A stretch of 64,000 bases of DNA, taken from Lactobacillus sp. ESL0700. GTDB lineage: Bacteria; Bacillota; Bacilli; Lactobacillales; Lactobacillaceae. Shown piece after piece: positions 17,480 through 25,356 of this stretch (the first letter of the stretch is position 1; each line of letters begins with the position of its first letter). The notes under the pieces were generated by a model. The model was not told the DNA's origin. It saw nothing but the letters and a program-made list of their open reading frames with translations, and made no database searches. The translations under genes and the position numbers were made by a program. The DNA is taken from the NCBI RefSeq assembly GCF_029392095.1, contig NZ_CP113930.1:1623001-1687000 (forward strand). The letters are read 5' to 3'.

Positions 17480-17614
17480 GTAACTAAAAAGAAGCCCTAC
17501 TGACAATAGGACTTCTCTACGTAGAGCCGTCTTCAAAGGACGGTGGCTACTGAACGATGTTTAAATAAACAATTCGCCCTGTAACTGTCAAGTTAATTTC
17601 TCAGGGCGTTTTTT
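17480..17614 (+). ncRNA. Type I antitoxin RNA, copy 2
   Basis: Predicted RNA of about 135 nt. It starts after the TATAAT at 17468 and ends at the hairpin CGCCCTG (17575-17581) / CAGGGCG (17602-17608) with T6. It is convergent with the toxin gene and overlaps the 3' untranslated part of the toxin mRNA, the layout of txpA/ratA-type systems. On the opposite strand the same region carries the toxin terminator (17491-17515). Confidence 0.65.
17486..17515 (-). terminator. Terminator of the toxin mRNA (copy 2)
   Basis: On the minus strand GAAGTCCTA pairs with TAGGGCTTC and TTTTT follows. It lies near the 5' end of the convergent antitoxin RNA, so the two transcripts overlap for about 130 nt. Confidence 0.7.
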
Positions 17615-17622
17615 GTTCGCAA

Positions 17623-17712
17623 TTATTTCTTGCGATTGTCGATATATGTCAACAAATCAACGAGAAATGTAACTGATAGCAACACAATCGTTGCTACTTC
17701 GTAACCACTCAC
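17623..17712 (-). CDS. Type I toxin: 29-residue membrane peptide (holin-like/TxpA type)
   Basis: A GTG-started peptide of 29 residues: short N-terminus (MSGYEVA), one hydrophobic helix (TIVLLSVTFLVDLLTYI) and a basic tail (DNRKK). This matches the plan of small membrane-damaging toxins of type I systems (TxpA, Fst and the 'putative holin-like toxin' group in lactobacilli). GAAAGG precedes the start by 10 nt, and an in-frame TAG lies upstream, which fixes the start. A convergent antisense RNA overlaps its 3' end. Function is inferred from architecture. Confidence 0.75.
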   Translation of the reverse strand: MSGYEVATIVLLSVTFLVDLLTYIDNRKK

Positions 17713-17787
17713 AAGTGACTGACCTTTCTATTAAGAGATTGGAGTATTAGTCCAGTAAATGCCATAAGCATCATCTTCTTTCAAACG

Positions 17788-17803
17788 GTAGCCACCGCCC
17801 TTT
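17788..17803 (-). repeat. Inverted-repeat arm in toxin mRNA leader (partner 17535-17550)
   Basis: GTAGCCACCGCCCTTT here and AAAGGACGGTGGCTAC at 17535-17550 are inverted copies with one mismatch. Within the toxin mRNA the leader and the 3' untranslated region could therefore pair over 16 bp with one G-U. Confidence 0.7.
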
Positions 17804-17824
17804 TTAACTTTTCTACGTTTCTTA

Positions 17825-17830
17825 ATTATA
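17825..17830 (-). promoter_or_regulatory. Extended -10 promoter of the toxin mRNA
   Basis: On the minus strand TTTGCTATAAT gives a TGN-extended -10. The -35 (TATTCA-like) is weak. The transcript would start near 17818 and run to about 17486, roughly 330 nt. Confidence 0.55.
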
Positions 17831-17931
17831 GCAAAATTATTTTTATATGAATATAGCTTTTATAAAATATTATTTTGACATAAAAAATAGCAGGCTTAAA
17901 GCCCGCCATTTCAACAACTGTTTCACTCCAA

Positions 17932-17966
17932 ATTTTTTCTGGCACATAGCTAAAAACCGTGTGCCA
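17932..17966 (-). terminator. Terminator after tRNA-Thr
   Basis: On the minus strand TGGCACA pairs with TGTGCCA and GAAAAAATTT follows, just downstream of the tRNA. Confidence 0.75.
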
Positions 17967-17972
17967 TTTTCA

Positions 17973-18045
17973 AGCCACTTCCCAGATTTGAACTGGGGAC
18001 CTCCTCCTTACCACGGCGGTGCTCTACCTCCTGAGCTAAAGTGGC
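17973..18045 (-). tRNA. tRNA-Thr (anticodon GGT)
   Basis: A full cloverleaf of 73 nt. The acceptor stem is GCCACTT/AAGTGGC, the D-arm GCTC-AGGAGGTA-GAGC, and the T-arm CCCAG-TTCAAAT-CTGGG. The anticodon loop is GTGGTAA, reading ACC/ACT codons. The anticodon stem pairs CCGCC with GGAGG, leaving a G-A mismatch in the middle, which is unusual (see findings). CCA is not encoded. A terminator follows. Confidence 0.88.
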
Positions 18046-18059
18046 AATATCATTATACC

Positions 18060-18092
18060 AAAAAAGCATTCGTTCGCAGCGAATGCTTTTAA
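18060..18092 (-). terminator. Terminator after the RhuM remnant
   Basis: On the minus strand AAAAGCATTCG pairs with CGAATGCTTTT and a T-run follows. Confidence 0.85.
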
Positions 18093-18096
18093 AGAA

Positions 18097-18465
18097 TTAT
18101 TTCTTTAATTGCTTTACATTTTTAGTTAATGCATCAAAGTAATCTTTATCCACTCTTGTTACTTCATGATGCTTGTCCTGATACTTTTTAAACTCATTAT
18201 CAACTTTTTCATTTGCACTTTTACGGCTAATTTTCCCTTTAATGGCACCATGTTGAGTGGTCATCAACTGATAGTTGACAACCACTTTCTCATCAAGTTC
18301 TCTATCAGCTAAAATTGACTTAATATGCTTACTAATATTTTGCTTTGAAGTCTGAAATAATTCAGCAATCTCCAACTGTGATAGCCAAACCATATGATTA
18401 CGTAAATGTAGCTCAATTTTAGTTTTACCATCTTCAGTATTGTACATGATTACATCATTAGCCAT
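18097..18465 (-). pseudogene. RhuM-family protein, internally deleted
   Basis: About 122 residues. The first 70 (IMYNTEDGKTKIELHLRNHMVWLSQLEIAELFQTSKQNISKHIKSI) are a typical RhuM N-terminus, and the last 50 (GAIKGKISRKSANEKVDNEFKKYQ) resemble a RhuM C-terminus. Full RhuM proteins are about 330 residues, so roughly 200 internal residues seem to be missing, with the frame kept open. The start ATG 18465 has GGGAGG 8 nt upstream, so it could still be translated. RhuM genes are common in mobile and defence regions. Whether the short form is functional is unknown. Confidence 0.65.
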
Positions 18466-18486
18466 GCTTGACCTCCCTTTATTACA

Positions 18487-18520
18487 CAAAAAAGCATCTC
18501 TTAAACTGGAGATGCCTTAT
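18487..18520 (-). terminator. Terminator after ybjQ-like gene
   Basis: On the minus strand GGCATCTC / GAGATGC and TTTTTTG. Confidence 0.8.
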
Positions 18521-18538
18521 TTTTATTCAGATTATATT

Positions 18539-18868
18539 TTAATCTACAAATTTAACTGCTGTGCCATAAGCAACAACCGATTGCATATCGCTGGCAATTG
18601 AACTGGAATCAAAACGCATCATCACAACCGCATCTGCACCCTTTTCAGCAGCTGCTTGGCGCAATCGCTCTAAAGCCTGTGTACGAGACTCCTCTAGCAT
18701 TTTAGTATAACTACGGATCTCACCACCAACCATTGATTTTAAGCCAGCACCGAAATCTTTAAGCATATTTTTAGACTGTGTGGTTAAGCCAAAGACCTCA
18801 CCTAAAACCTCATACTTTTTACCAGGGATCTGCTCTGTCGTTGTTACCAAAACTTGTTCTGTATTCAT
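18539..18868 (-). CDS. YbjQ/UPF0145 family protein
   Basis: A 109-residue cytoplasmic protein matching the YbjQ (UPF0145) family. Hallmarks are [22 protein letters not shown] at the start, [40 protein letters not shown] in the middle, and [10 protein letters not shown] at the end. The family forms pentamers and its biochemical role is unclear. AAGGAG lies 7 nt before the ATG. It is flanked by its own terminator, so it is probably monocistronic. Confidence 0.92.
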   Translation of the reverse strand: MNTEQVLVTTTEQIPGKKYEVLGEVFGLTTQSKNMLKDFGAGLKSMVGGEIRSYTKMLEESRTQALERLRQAAAEKGADAVVMMRFDSSSIASDMQSVVAYGTAVKFVD

Positions 18869-18942
18869 TATTATTCTCCTTATATTATTCGCTAACTAAG
18901 CACTCTTCAATTATACATTATCAGATTATAATTATCATTATA

Positions 18943-18979
18943 AAAACAGGTATCCCTATCACTAGGAATACCTGTTTTA
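18943..18979 (-). terminator. Terminator after tyrS
   Basis: On the minus strand AAAACAGGTATTCC pairs with GGGATACCTGTTTT; T-rich on both sides, so possibly bidirectional. Confidence 0.8.
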
Positions 18980-20242
18980 TTATTTAATTGTAACTAATGT
19001 ATACTTCTTTTTACCCTTGCGCACAATGACGTATTTGCCATCAAATGCCTTGCCTGGGTCAACATCAAAGTCAACAGATTGTTCACGATCACCATTAATA
19101 TAGATCGCGCCATTCTTGATGTCTTCACGTGCCTGACGCTTGGAATCCTCAACCTTGGTTTCAACCAAGAAGTCAACAATATTTTTAACATTGCTGTCTG
19201 CTTGAGCAGCTGGGGCACTCTTTAAACCTTCTTCAATTTGCTTAACAGATAAGTTCTTGATGTCGCCGGAAAATAGAGCGTCCGTAATCATCTGGGCTTC
19301 TTTTAAGCCAGCCTCACCATGAACAAACTTGGTTACTTCTTCAGCCAACTTCTTCTGTGCAGCCCGCTTCCACGGCTCCTTCTTAGTTGCTTCTTCTAAA
19401 GCATCAATTTCTTCATGGCTTAGGAAAGTAAAGTACTTCAAGTATTTCACAACATCGCGGTCATCTTGATTAATCCAGAATTGGTAAAATTCGTAAGGGC
19501 TAGTCTTTTCTGGGTCAAGCCAAACAGCACCACCAGCTGACTTACCAAACTTGGTACCATCGGCTTTTAGCATCAATGGAATGGTCAGACCAAAGGCTTG
19601 TCTGTCTGGGCCTTGCAACTTATGAATTAAATCAATTCCGGCCGTAATATTGCCCCACTGATCGCTACCACCGATTTGCATTTGGACACCATGATTTTTG
19701 TTCAACTCGTTAAAGTCAATCGCTTGCAAAATCTGGTAAGAAAATTCGGTAAAGGAAATCCCATTTTCTAATCTGCTGGCAACAACATCCTTATTAAGCA
19801 TGTTATTAACTTGGAAATGCTTCCCGTAATCACGCAAAAAGTCAATTAAGGTCAGCTTGTCCAGCCATTCAGCATTATTGACGATTTCGAAGTTCTCTGT
19901 ACCAAACAATTTTTCCATTTGCTTAGTTAAAGCTACTTCATTTTGGTGTAACTTTTCGGCACTCAATAATGTCCGCTCTGATTTACGGCCTGATGGGTCA
20001 CCAATTGTTCCCGTACCACCACCGATAACGATTACTGGATGGTAACCAGCAAGCTGAAATCTCTTCAAAATCATGAAGGGAATTAAGTGGCCAATATGCA
20101 AGGAATCACCAGTTGGGTCAGTACCACAGTACAAGGCTAAGTCATCATGCTCTTTTAAGTATTTACGTAAACCTTCTTCGTCAGTCTCTTGATTAATAGC
20201 ACCACGCCATTTTAAATCTTCTAAAATATCAAAGTTTGCCAT
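18980..20242 (-). CDS. tyrS: Tyrosyl-tRNA synthetase
   Basis: A 420-residue class I synthetase that charges tRNA-Tyr. The HIGH motif appears as GDSLHIGHLIPF (about residue 45), the tyrosine/ATP pocket includes CGTDPTG and QIGGSDQWGNI, and the KMSKS-like motif is KFGKS. A C-terminal S4 RNA-binding domain (AREDIKNGAIYINGDREQSVDFDVDPG) completes the chain. The gene is controlled by a T-box leader with a UAC (Tyr) specifier and a good promoter, so it responds to uncharged tRNA-Tyr. Confidence 0.97.
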   Translation of the reverse strand: MANFDILEDLKWRGAINQETDEEGLRKYLKEHDDLALYCGTDPTGDSLHIGHLIPFMILKRFQLAGYHPVIVIGGGTGTIGDPSGRKSERTLLSAEKLHQNEVALTKQMEKLFGTENFEIVNNAEWLDKLTLIDFLRDYGKHFQVNNMLNKDVVASRLENGISFTEFSYQILQAIDFNELNKNHGVQMQIGGSDQWGNITAGIDLIHKLQGPDRQAFGLTIPLMLKADGTKFGKSAGGAVWLDPEKTSPYEFYQFWINQDDRDVVKYLKYFTFLSHEEIDALEEATKKEPWKRAAQKKLAEEVTKFVHGEAGLKEAQMITDALFSGDIKNLSVKQIEEGLKSAPAAQADSNVKNIVDFLVETKVEDSKRQAREDIKNGAIYINGDREQSVDFDVDPGKAFDGKYVIVRKGKKKYTLVTIK

Positions 20243-20254
20243 TTATATTCCTCC

Positions 20255-20475
20255 AACAAAAAACGCCCCTAGATTCAATTCGAATCTAGGGACGACTAAA
20301 TTACTTTTTTAGCCGTGGTACCACCCACGTTTACGCCAATTGCAGCGTCTTATTTGGTCTTTACGGGAACCACCCAACTCGTATTTCGTCACCCTCGACC
20401 TGTCTAGCTCACACCAACCGCTAGTTCTCTGATCGCTGAATCGAGGTGCTACTTCACTATGATAAATGAATAATA
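20255..20475 (-). promoter_or_regulatory. T-box riboswitch, tyrosine-specific, of tyrS
   Basis: The conserved T-box core GGGTGGTACCACGG (minus strand, 20313-20329) is followed by a terminator stem with T6 (20255-20296). Upstream, in the stem I region, GAAATACGAG carries the specifier UAC (20381-20383), a tyrosine codon, which agrees with the downstream gene. Uncharged tRNA-Tyr would stabilise the antiterminator. Confidence 0.95.
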
Positions 20476-20498
20476 CTAATTTTTTATTAATTAGTCAA
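20470..20498 (-). promoter_or_regulatory. tyrS promoter
   Basis: TTGACT (20493-20498) and TATTAT (20470-20475) with 17-nt spacing on the minus strand, directly before the T-box leader. Confidence 0.8.
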
Positions 20499-20511
20499 CA
20501 TTATTTTTTAA

Positions 20512-23481
20512 TTATTTGTAAAAGCCTTTAGCCTTTAAGCCGTATGCCTTACCAGAAGTCATATCATACTGAACCATTTCATAATCGGCAAGCAATTCTT
20601 GTTGCTTCTTAGTCAACGTCTTTGGATCAACCATTTCACCTTTACGGTTAACTAAGTTGAAGCCCTTATCACCAGCAAAGTTGATTGTAATTGCTGGCAA
20701 CTTCTTATGAACTTCTGTTAGCAATGCTTGATATGGCGTGACCTTTGAGTCAGTCTGTTGCAACATCATGGCAATAAAGTCACTACTATTAACATAGCTA
20801 TTTGCCTTAGTCGACAACTTCATCTTGGCACCATGTTCACGGGCATACTTATTCGAGTAAATAAAGTAGCGCGTTGAATGCATTTGCACTGGATACTTCG
20901 CTGTGTAACTTTGTGACAAAATACTTGGATAGTGGTCACCATAGAAGACCAGAGTGACTGGCTTCTTAAGTTTATCAATTTGCTTAATAAACTTCTTAAC
21001 TGCCTTATCGGTATACTGTGTTCCCTTGACGTAAGTTGCCATCTGTTCACGATCTGCGGCAGTCTTGAACAAGTCACCGGTAATCTTACCCATATATTCG
21101 TTGTTTGGATACCAATTATTGTATGGCATATGGTTCTGAATTGAAATCAGGTTGATGAACTGACCACCCTTGCGTGCATTAATTTGACGCAAACCATTAG
21201 CATAAGTAGTGAAATCAGAGTTGTAACTGCTGTGACCTAATTTCTTCTGGTCAATAACCTTGTAACCTGAACCTAGATAAACAAACTTATTAAACTTGAA
21301 AATCCGATAGTCACCAATTCTTGAATAGTAACTACCAATAAACGGGTGAATAGCAGATTTATAATCAAAGTTCATCCCAATTGTTGGGTAGAACTTGTGA
21401 TTTGGCACAATTTGCACGTATGGTGTTAGCGTCGACTTAAACATCCCCATGTTCAAACCTGTCAACGTTTCCCATTCCATGTTGGCTGTACCACCACCAT
21501 AACCAGCACTAAGCATCGAGCCATAAGTTGAACGGCTCTTCATTGATTGAATGAACTTAACTGGATTTGGCACATCCCGATCAAATTTAATTGTTGGGAA
21601 GGTATATGGATCAACAAAACTTTCACTCAGGTTAAAGACAATCGTTTGCTTACTAATGTCATTCTTCCGCGTCTTATTAATCTTAGCCGCAACCTTGGCA
21701 TACTTTTGATCTAAGTGATTAATTGTTGTTGCTGAATAGCCACTTGGCTGATCCATAATCTGCAAGTCAATATAATTCAAGAAGTTCAGCAGTGGCCCGT
21801 TAACCTGAATATCACGTTCAGGATTACGGAATTTTTGATGATTATCAAAGCCAAGATTAATGTAATAAATAAAGCCATCATCGTGATTAAACCGCAGAGG
21901 TGTTAAGAACAATAACAAGCTGAGCAGTGCCCAAATCCCACGCCGCTTCCATGAGCCACGCTTCTTAATTGGATACTTTTTCTCTAAAAAGACATCCAGA
22001 ATAATTATTACTACCAGAGCAATCAAAATGGCAATTACCAAATTCTTGCCCACCATTGGCAGTAAAGTCTTCCAGTTAACGATTTCACTGATTTCAGTTG
22101 GATAAATTGGCTCGCCGCGCAAGTTCATCTTAATCTTATTGGCAACAGCCCAGCCAAGCACGATGATGCTGACCAGCATGTTAGACGTCCAGTACCGCGT
22201 GGTAATGAAGTAAATGATTGAGAACATGGCATCTAAGAAGATGGTTGTTAAAACAATCGCAAAGAACTTCGTTCCCAAAAGATAAACAATTGCATTAATG
22301 TTTTTGGCTGTACTAATTTGAATTCGTAAATTATCGGATTCAATTAAGAAAGACGCAAAACTTAAAATGTAGAACCAAGCCCACGTTAACAGGTTAACGC
22401 GGTTAGTAACAATCCATTTAGTAACGTGGCTTAGTGCGGTTGCACAGACATTAGCCAAGTTAGTTTCATGATTGAGATAATCAATCACCTGTGCAAATGG
22501 GTGCCACTTAAATAAGTAGCGGTCCAAGATAAAGTACCAACCCCAAGCAATCAACATCATCAACACAATCATGATGAGCTTATTAATTGTTGAAGAATTG
22601 GTAAACAGAAAGACCTTCATAAATTTAGCTGAAATCGGCGCATCCATGAAGATAATTACTGGAATAAAGTAGCGCATTTCGCGTGCACTAAAGGTCACAA
22701 TTACATTTTTGAAAAGCAAAAAAGCAGCTGCAACCATTAAGAACATAAATGGTGAGGAAGGATTATTCAAAAACTCTCTGTTCCAATCGCCACCATTACC
22801 GGCAATTAACTGTGACCAATAAACGGCGTCAAATCCCGGAACACCAATTAAAACGACAAAGAAAGAAACAATGCCGACAAGTAGAGACAGTCCCAACATT
22901 TTTTTGCTAATTTTGACATTAGCTAGGAACATCCCCCAGGCAAAGAACAAAATCAAATACAAGCCGTAAATCGAGTATTGGAAAGATAAATTACCAGCAC
23001 TTAAAGCAAAACCTAATACCGTTAAGATGCTCAACACTAGCAGGTTTTGCTTGTCACTTAACTGATGCTGTAAATCATATAGATATGGCTGAGCCAATAA
23101 ACTAAAAATTAACCCGGCAAACAAAACTGACGTGCTGGTAATAACTGGAAAGAGCATTCCCCACACGCGCCACATATTAAAGTGGCTTGGTGAAATAATA
23201 AAAAACAACAGGTAATAAATAATTAATGTTGCTGTTCCAAGCAGCCAATACCTAAAGCTTTCGCTTGCACGTTGCTTTTTCTTACTGTAAACAGCGCCAA
23301 AGACCATTGGTACAATCATTATTGTCGCGTGGTACAACATGTTCGGCATAAACCGAATAAATGAAAAGTGCGCTCTTGAAGCAATACCTTTCAAGTTAAA
23401 CATTTGTACTAGCATGAAGAAAGTCGCAACTAGCAGACAGATAATCTGCACAGTCTTTAACGTTTTTTTATTTTTATTCAT
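20512..23481 (-). CDS. Large LtaS-like membrane sulfatase-fold protein
   Basis: About 989 residues. The N-terminal two thirds (about residues 1-580) carry many hydrophobic helices. The C-terminal domain is alkaline-phosphatase/sulfatase type, as in lipoteichoic acid synthases. FNLSESFVDP holds the first metal-binding Glu, GYGGGTANMEWETLTG contains the likely catalytic Thr, and FYGDHYPS is the Asp-His metal site. LtaS is normally about 620-700 residues, so this has an unusually long membrane part. It probably transfers glycerol- or other phospho groups at the cell surface. ATG at 23481 is chosen; a GTG at 23502 is possible but has no ribosome site. Confidence 0.8.
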   Translation of the reverse strand: MNKNKKTLKTVQIICLLVATFFMLVQMFNLKGIASRAHFSFIRFMPNMLYHATIMIVPMVFGAVYSKKKQRASESFRYWLLGTATLIIYYLLFFIISPSHFNMWRVWGMLFPVITSTSVLFAGLIFSLLAQPYLYDLQHQLSDKQNLLVLSILTVLGFALSAGNLSFQYSIYGLYLILFFAWGMFLANVKISKKMLGLSLLVGIVSFFVVLIGVPGFDAVYWSQLIAGNGGDWNREFLNNPSSPFMFLMVAAAFLLFKNVIVTFSAREMRYFIPVIIFMDAPISAKFMKVFLFTNSSTINKLIMIVLMMLIAWGWYFILDRYLFKWHPFAQVIDYLNHETNLANVCATALSHVTKWIVTNRVNLLTWAWFYILSFASFLIESDNLRIQISTAKNINAIVYLLGTKFFAIVLTTIFLDAMFSIIYFITTRYWTSNMLVSIIVLGWAVANKIKMNLRGEPIYPTEISEIVNWKTLLPMVGKNLVIAILIALVVIIILDVFLEKKYPIKKRGSWKRRGIWALLSLLLFLTPLRFNHDDGFIYYINLGFDNHQKFRNPERDIQVNGPLLNFLNYIDLQIMDQPSGYSATTINHLDQKYAKVAAKINKTRKNDISKQTIVFNLSESFVDPYTFPTIKFDRDVPNPVKFIQSMKSRSTYGSMLSAGYGGGTANMEWETLTGLNMGMFKSTLTPYVQIVPNHKFYPTIGMNFDYKSAIHPFIGSYYSRIGDYRIFKFNKFVYLGSGYKVIDQKKLGHSSYNSDFTTYANGLRQINARKGGQFINLISIQNHMPYNNWYPNNEYMGKITGDLFKTAADREQMATYVKGTQYTDKAVKKFIKQIDKLKKPVTLVFYGDHYPSILSQSYTAKYPVQMHSTRYFIYSNKYAREHGAKMKLSTKANSYVNSSDFIAMMLQQTDSKVTPYQALLTEVHKKLPAITINFAGDKGFNLVNRKGEMVDPKTLTKKQQELLADYEMVQYDMTSGKAYGLKAKGFYK

Positions 23482-23518
23482 GTTTCTAGTATCTATCCTC
23501 ACTAAAAATTGATTTTAT

Positions 23519-24136
23519 CTATTGTACCTTTATACCCAACTTTTTCTTAATTGAGTATAAAACGTCAACCTTTTTACCTTTACCTGCAAAAAAGTCCCGA
23601 AGATCATGCCTAAACTTAAACACCATAATTAGTCCAATTACTAATAGGATGATCCCAACTTCGCTAATCTTCGTCATTTCATAACAAGCAAACAAAAAGA
23701 TAAAGATTAGCGGCGGCACCGTTAAGTTCTTCATGATAATCATTAAAACTAAAGCAATTAGTAAGGTAACAATACCTGCTGGAAAATCATAGATTAAAGC
23801 AAATAATCCAGCTACGGCAACACCCTTGCCACCCTTAAACTTATTTAAAACTGGGAAACAATGCCCCAAAATCAAGCCTAAGCCTGCATAAGCCAAGTTA
23901 ACGCGTCCGGGGAAAAAGTTAGCAACTAACAGCAGTGCCACGGCGGTTTTTAAAAAATCACCTAAGCAAGTAATGATGCCCCATTTTTTGCCAAAAACAG
24001 CACCAACATTAGCTGTCCCGGGATTACCAGAACCAACCTTAGTTGGATCTTGGTGAAAGACAAACCGCCCCAGCAGCATTGCACCAAGCAAATTTCCCAG
24101 TACATAACCAATTAAAATTGACCACAAGCGTGCCAT
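23519..24136 (-). CDS. plsY: Glycerol-3-phosphate acyltransferase PlsY
   Basis: A 205-residue membrane enzyme that acylates glycerol-3-phosphate using acyl-phosphate, the first step of phospholipid synthesis. Signature motifs are GSGNPGTANVGAVFG (residues 36-50) and LGHCFPVLNKFKGGKGVA (about 90-107), in a protein of about five helices. Its ATG overlaps the stop codon of the LCP gene (TAATG). With the LtaS-like gene downstream, the three genes form an envelope-synthesis cluster. Confidence 0.95.
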   Translation of the reverse strand: MARLWSILIGYVLGNLLGAMLLGRFVFHQDPTKVGSGNPGTANVGAVFGKKWGIITCLGDFLKTAVALLLVANFFPGRVNLAYAGLGLILGHCFPVLNKFKGGKGVAVAGLFALIYDFPAGIVTLLIALVLMIIMKNLTVPPLIFIFLFACYEMTKISEVGIILLVIGLIMVFKFRHDLRDFFAGKGKKVDVLYSIKKKLGIKVQ

Positions 24137-25257
24137 TAATTATCATCTTCCTCCTGTGAATTTTGCTCTTGATAATCCTGATAAATAGTATAATCCTGCG
24201 TGGCTGGATCAGAAAAGTCAAAACCCCCAGCAGTATTACGCTTATTCTGATAAGTCTCATTATTGCTGATTGGCATTAAGGTTAGCCCCAGTTCGCCACG
24301 CAAAAAGTCAGAAACCCGTTGCAGTTCCTTAGTTGATTGCACTTGATAAGAAGCATCAGCAATCGTTGCGTTGTGCCCGTGGAGATAGTCATTTTTAACA
24401 TTCTTCGTTGAGCCACGGTAATTAAGCGCGATTTCTTCAAGAGCTTTAAACGGCAAATTAGTCTTAACATTGCCAGAGATTGACGTTAAGACAGAATCCA
24501 GCTTAGTTAATGTGCTAATCGAAACAGCCTTTTTAATCAAAGTCGTAATCACCTGACGCTGCCTCTTTTGCCGGCCGTAGTCTCCTTGCGGGTCATCATA
24601 GCGCATCCGCGAATATGCCAGTGCACCGCCACCACCCATGTGGGTTAATTGATTTTTCTTAAAAATATAGCCGCCGTATTCAAAACTAAGCGTCGGCCGG
24701 ACGTTAATCCCGCCAACATAGCGAATAAGACGCATAATTCCCTTCATATTAACCAAGGCATAGTACTTAATTGGCACATTAATTAGCTGCGAAACACTAG
24801 CCATTGTCATTTTAGCGCCGCCAATACCATAGGCCGCGTTAATCTTCTCAACCTGAAATTGCTGGGCACCAACCATCTGTGCCATTGTATCACGCGGAAC
24901 CGACATCAGTGTGTACCGTTTCTTCTGCGGATTAACAACCGCTAGAATAATTGTATCCGTATTACCAACTTTTTCAGTTCGGTCAAGTGCTCCCGTATCG
25001 GTTCCAAGTAGTAAAACAGCAAACTTTTTCTTACCGTTAAATTCGCCTTTTTTAATTTGTACTTGGTTATTACTGTCGTACGTATTATCAACCGCTGTCT
25101 TGGTTCGATAATAAACATATGCCGAATAAGCAGCTGCTGCAACAGCAGCAACCGCAACAATACTTATTAACCAAGCCCAAACTTGTCGCCGCCGATGATA
25201 ATCTTTGGCATGCAATTCTACCCGACTCTTGCTCGGGCGATTATCGTTATGATCCAT
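24136..25257 (-). CDS. LCP (LytR-CpsA-Psr) family cell-wall ligase
   Basis: About 373 residues: a cytoplasmic charged N-terminus, one transmembrane helix (WAWLISIVAVAAVAAAAYSAYVYY), then an extracellular LCP domain. Motifs include LLLGTDTG, NTDTIILAVVNP, LMSVPRDTMAQM, and the distal SRMRYDDPQGDYGRQKRQRQV. LCP proteins attach teichoic acids or polysaccharides to peptidoglycan. ATG 25257 is chosen because GGGTAAG lies 3 nt before it; the upstream TTG has no ribosome site. It overlaps plsY. Confidence 0.92.
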   Translation of the reverse strand: MDHNDNRPSKSRVELHAKDYHRRRQVWAWLISIVAVAAVAAAAYSAYVYYRTKTAVDNTYDSNNQVQIKKGEFNGKKKFAVLLLGTDTGALDRTEKVGNTDTIILAVVNPQKKRYTLMSVPRDTMAQMVGAQQFQVEKINAAYGIGGAKMTMASVSQLINVPIKYYALVNMKGIMRLIRYVGGINVRPTLSFEYGGYIFKKNQLTHMGGGGALAYSRMRYDDPQGDYGRQKRQRQVITTLIKKAVSISTLTKLDSVLTSISGNVKTNLPFKALEEIALNYRGSTKNVKNDYLHGHNATIADASYQVQSTKELQRVSDFLRGELGLTLMPISNNETYQNKRNTAGGFDFSDPATQDYTIYQDYQEQNSQEEDDN

Positions 25258-25298
25258 TTTCTTACCCAAATATTAATTAACAATGAGTGTATTATAGC

Positions 25299-25326
25299 AA
25301 AAAAAGCAAACCGATGCTGGTTTGCT
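25299..25326 (-). terminator. Terminator after the epimerase-like gene
   Basis: On the minus strand AGCAAACC-agcatc-GGTTTGCT followed by T7. Confidence 0.9.
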
Positions 25327-25356
25327 CGCAACTTCTTATTAAAATCATTACCATCT

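Noticed and set aside
17158..17614. CRISPR-like repeat
   Set aside because: Only two copies of a long (~230 bp) block, no spacers and no cas genes; explained as a duplicated toxin-antitoxin locus.
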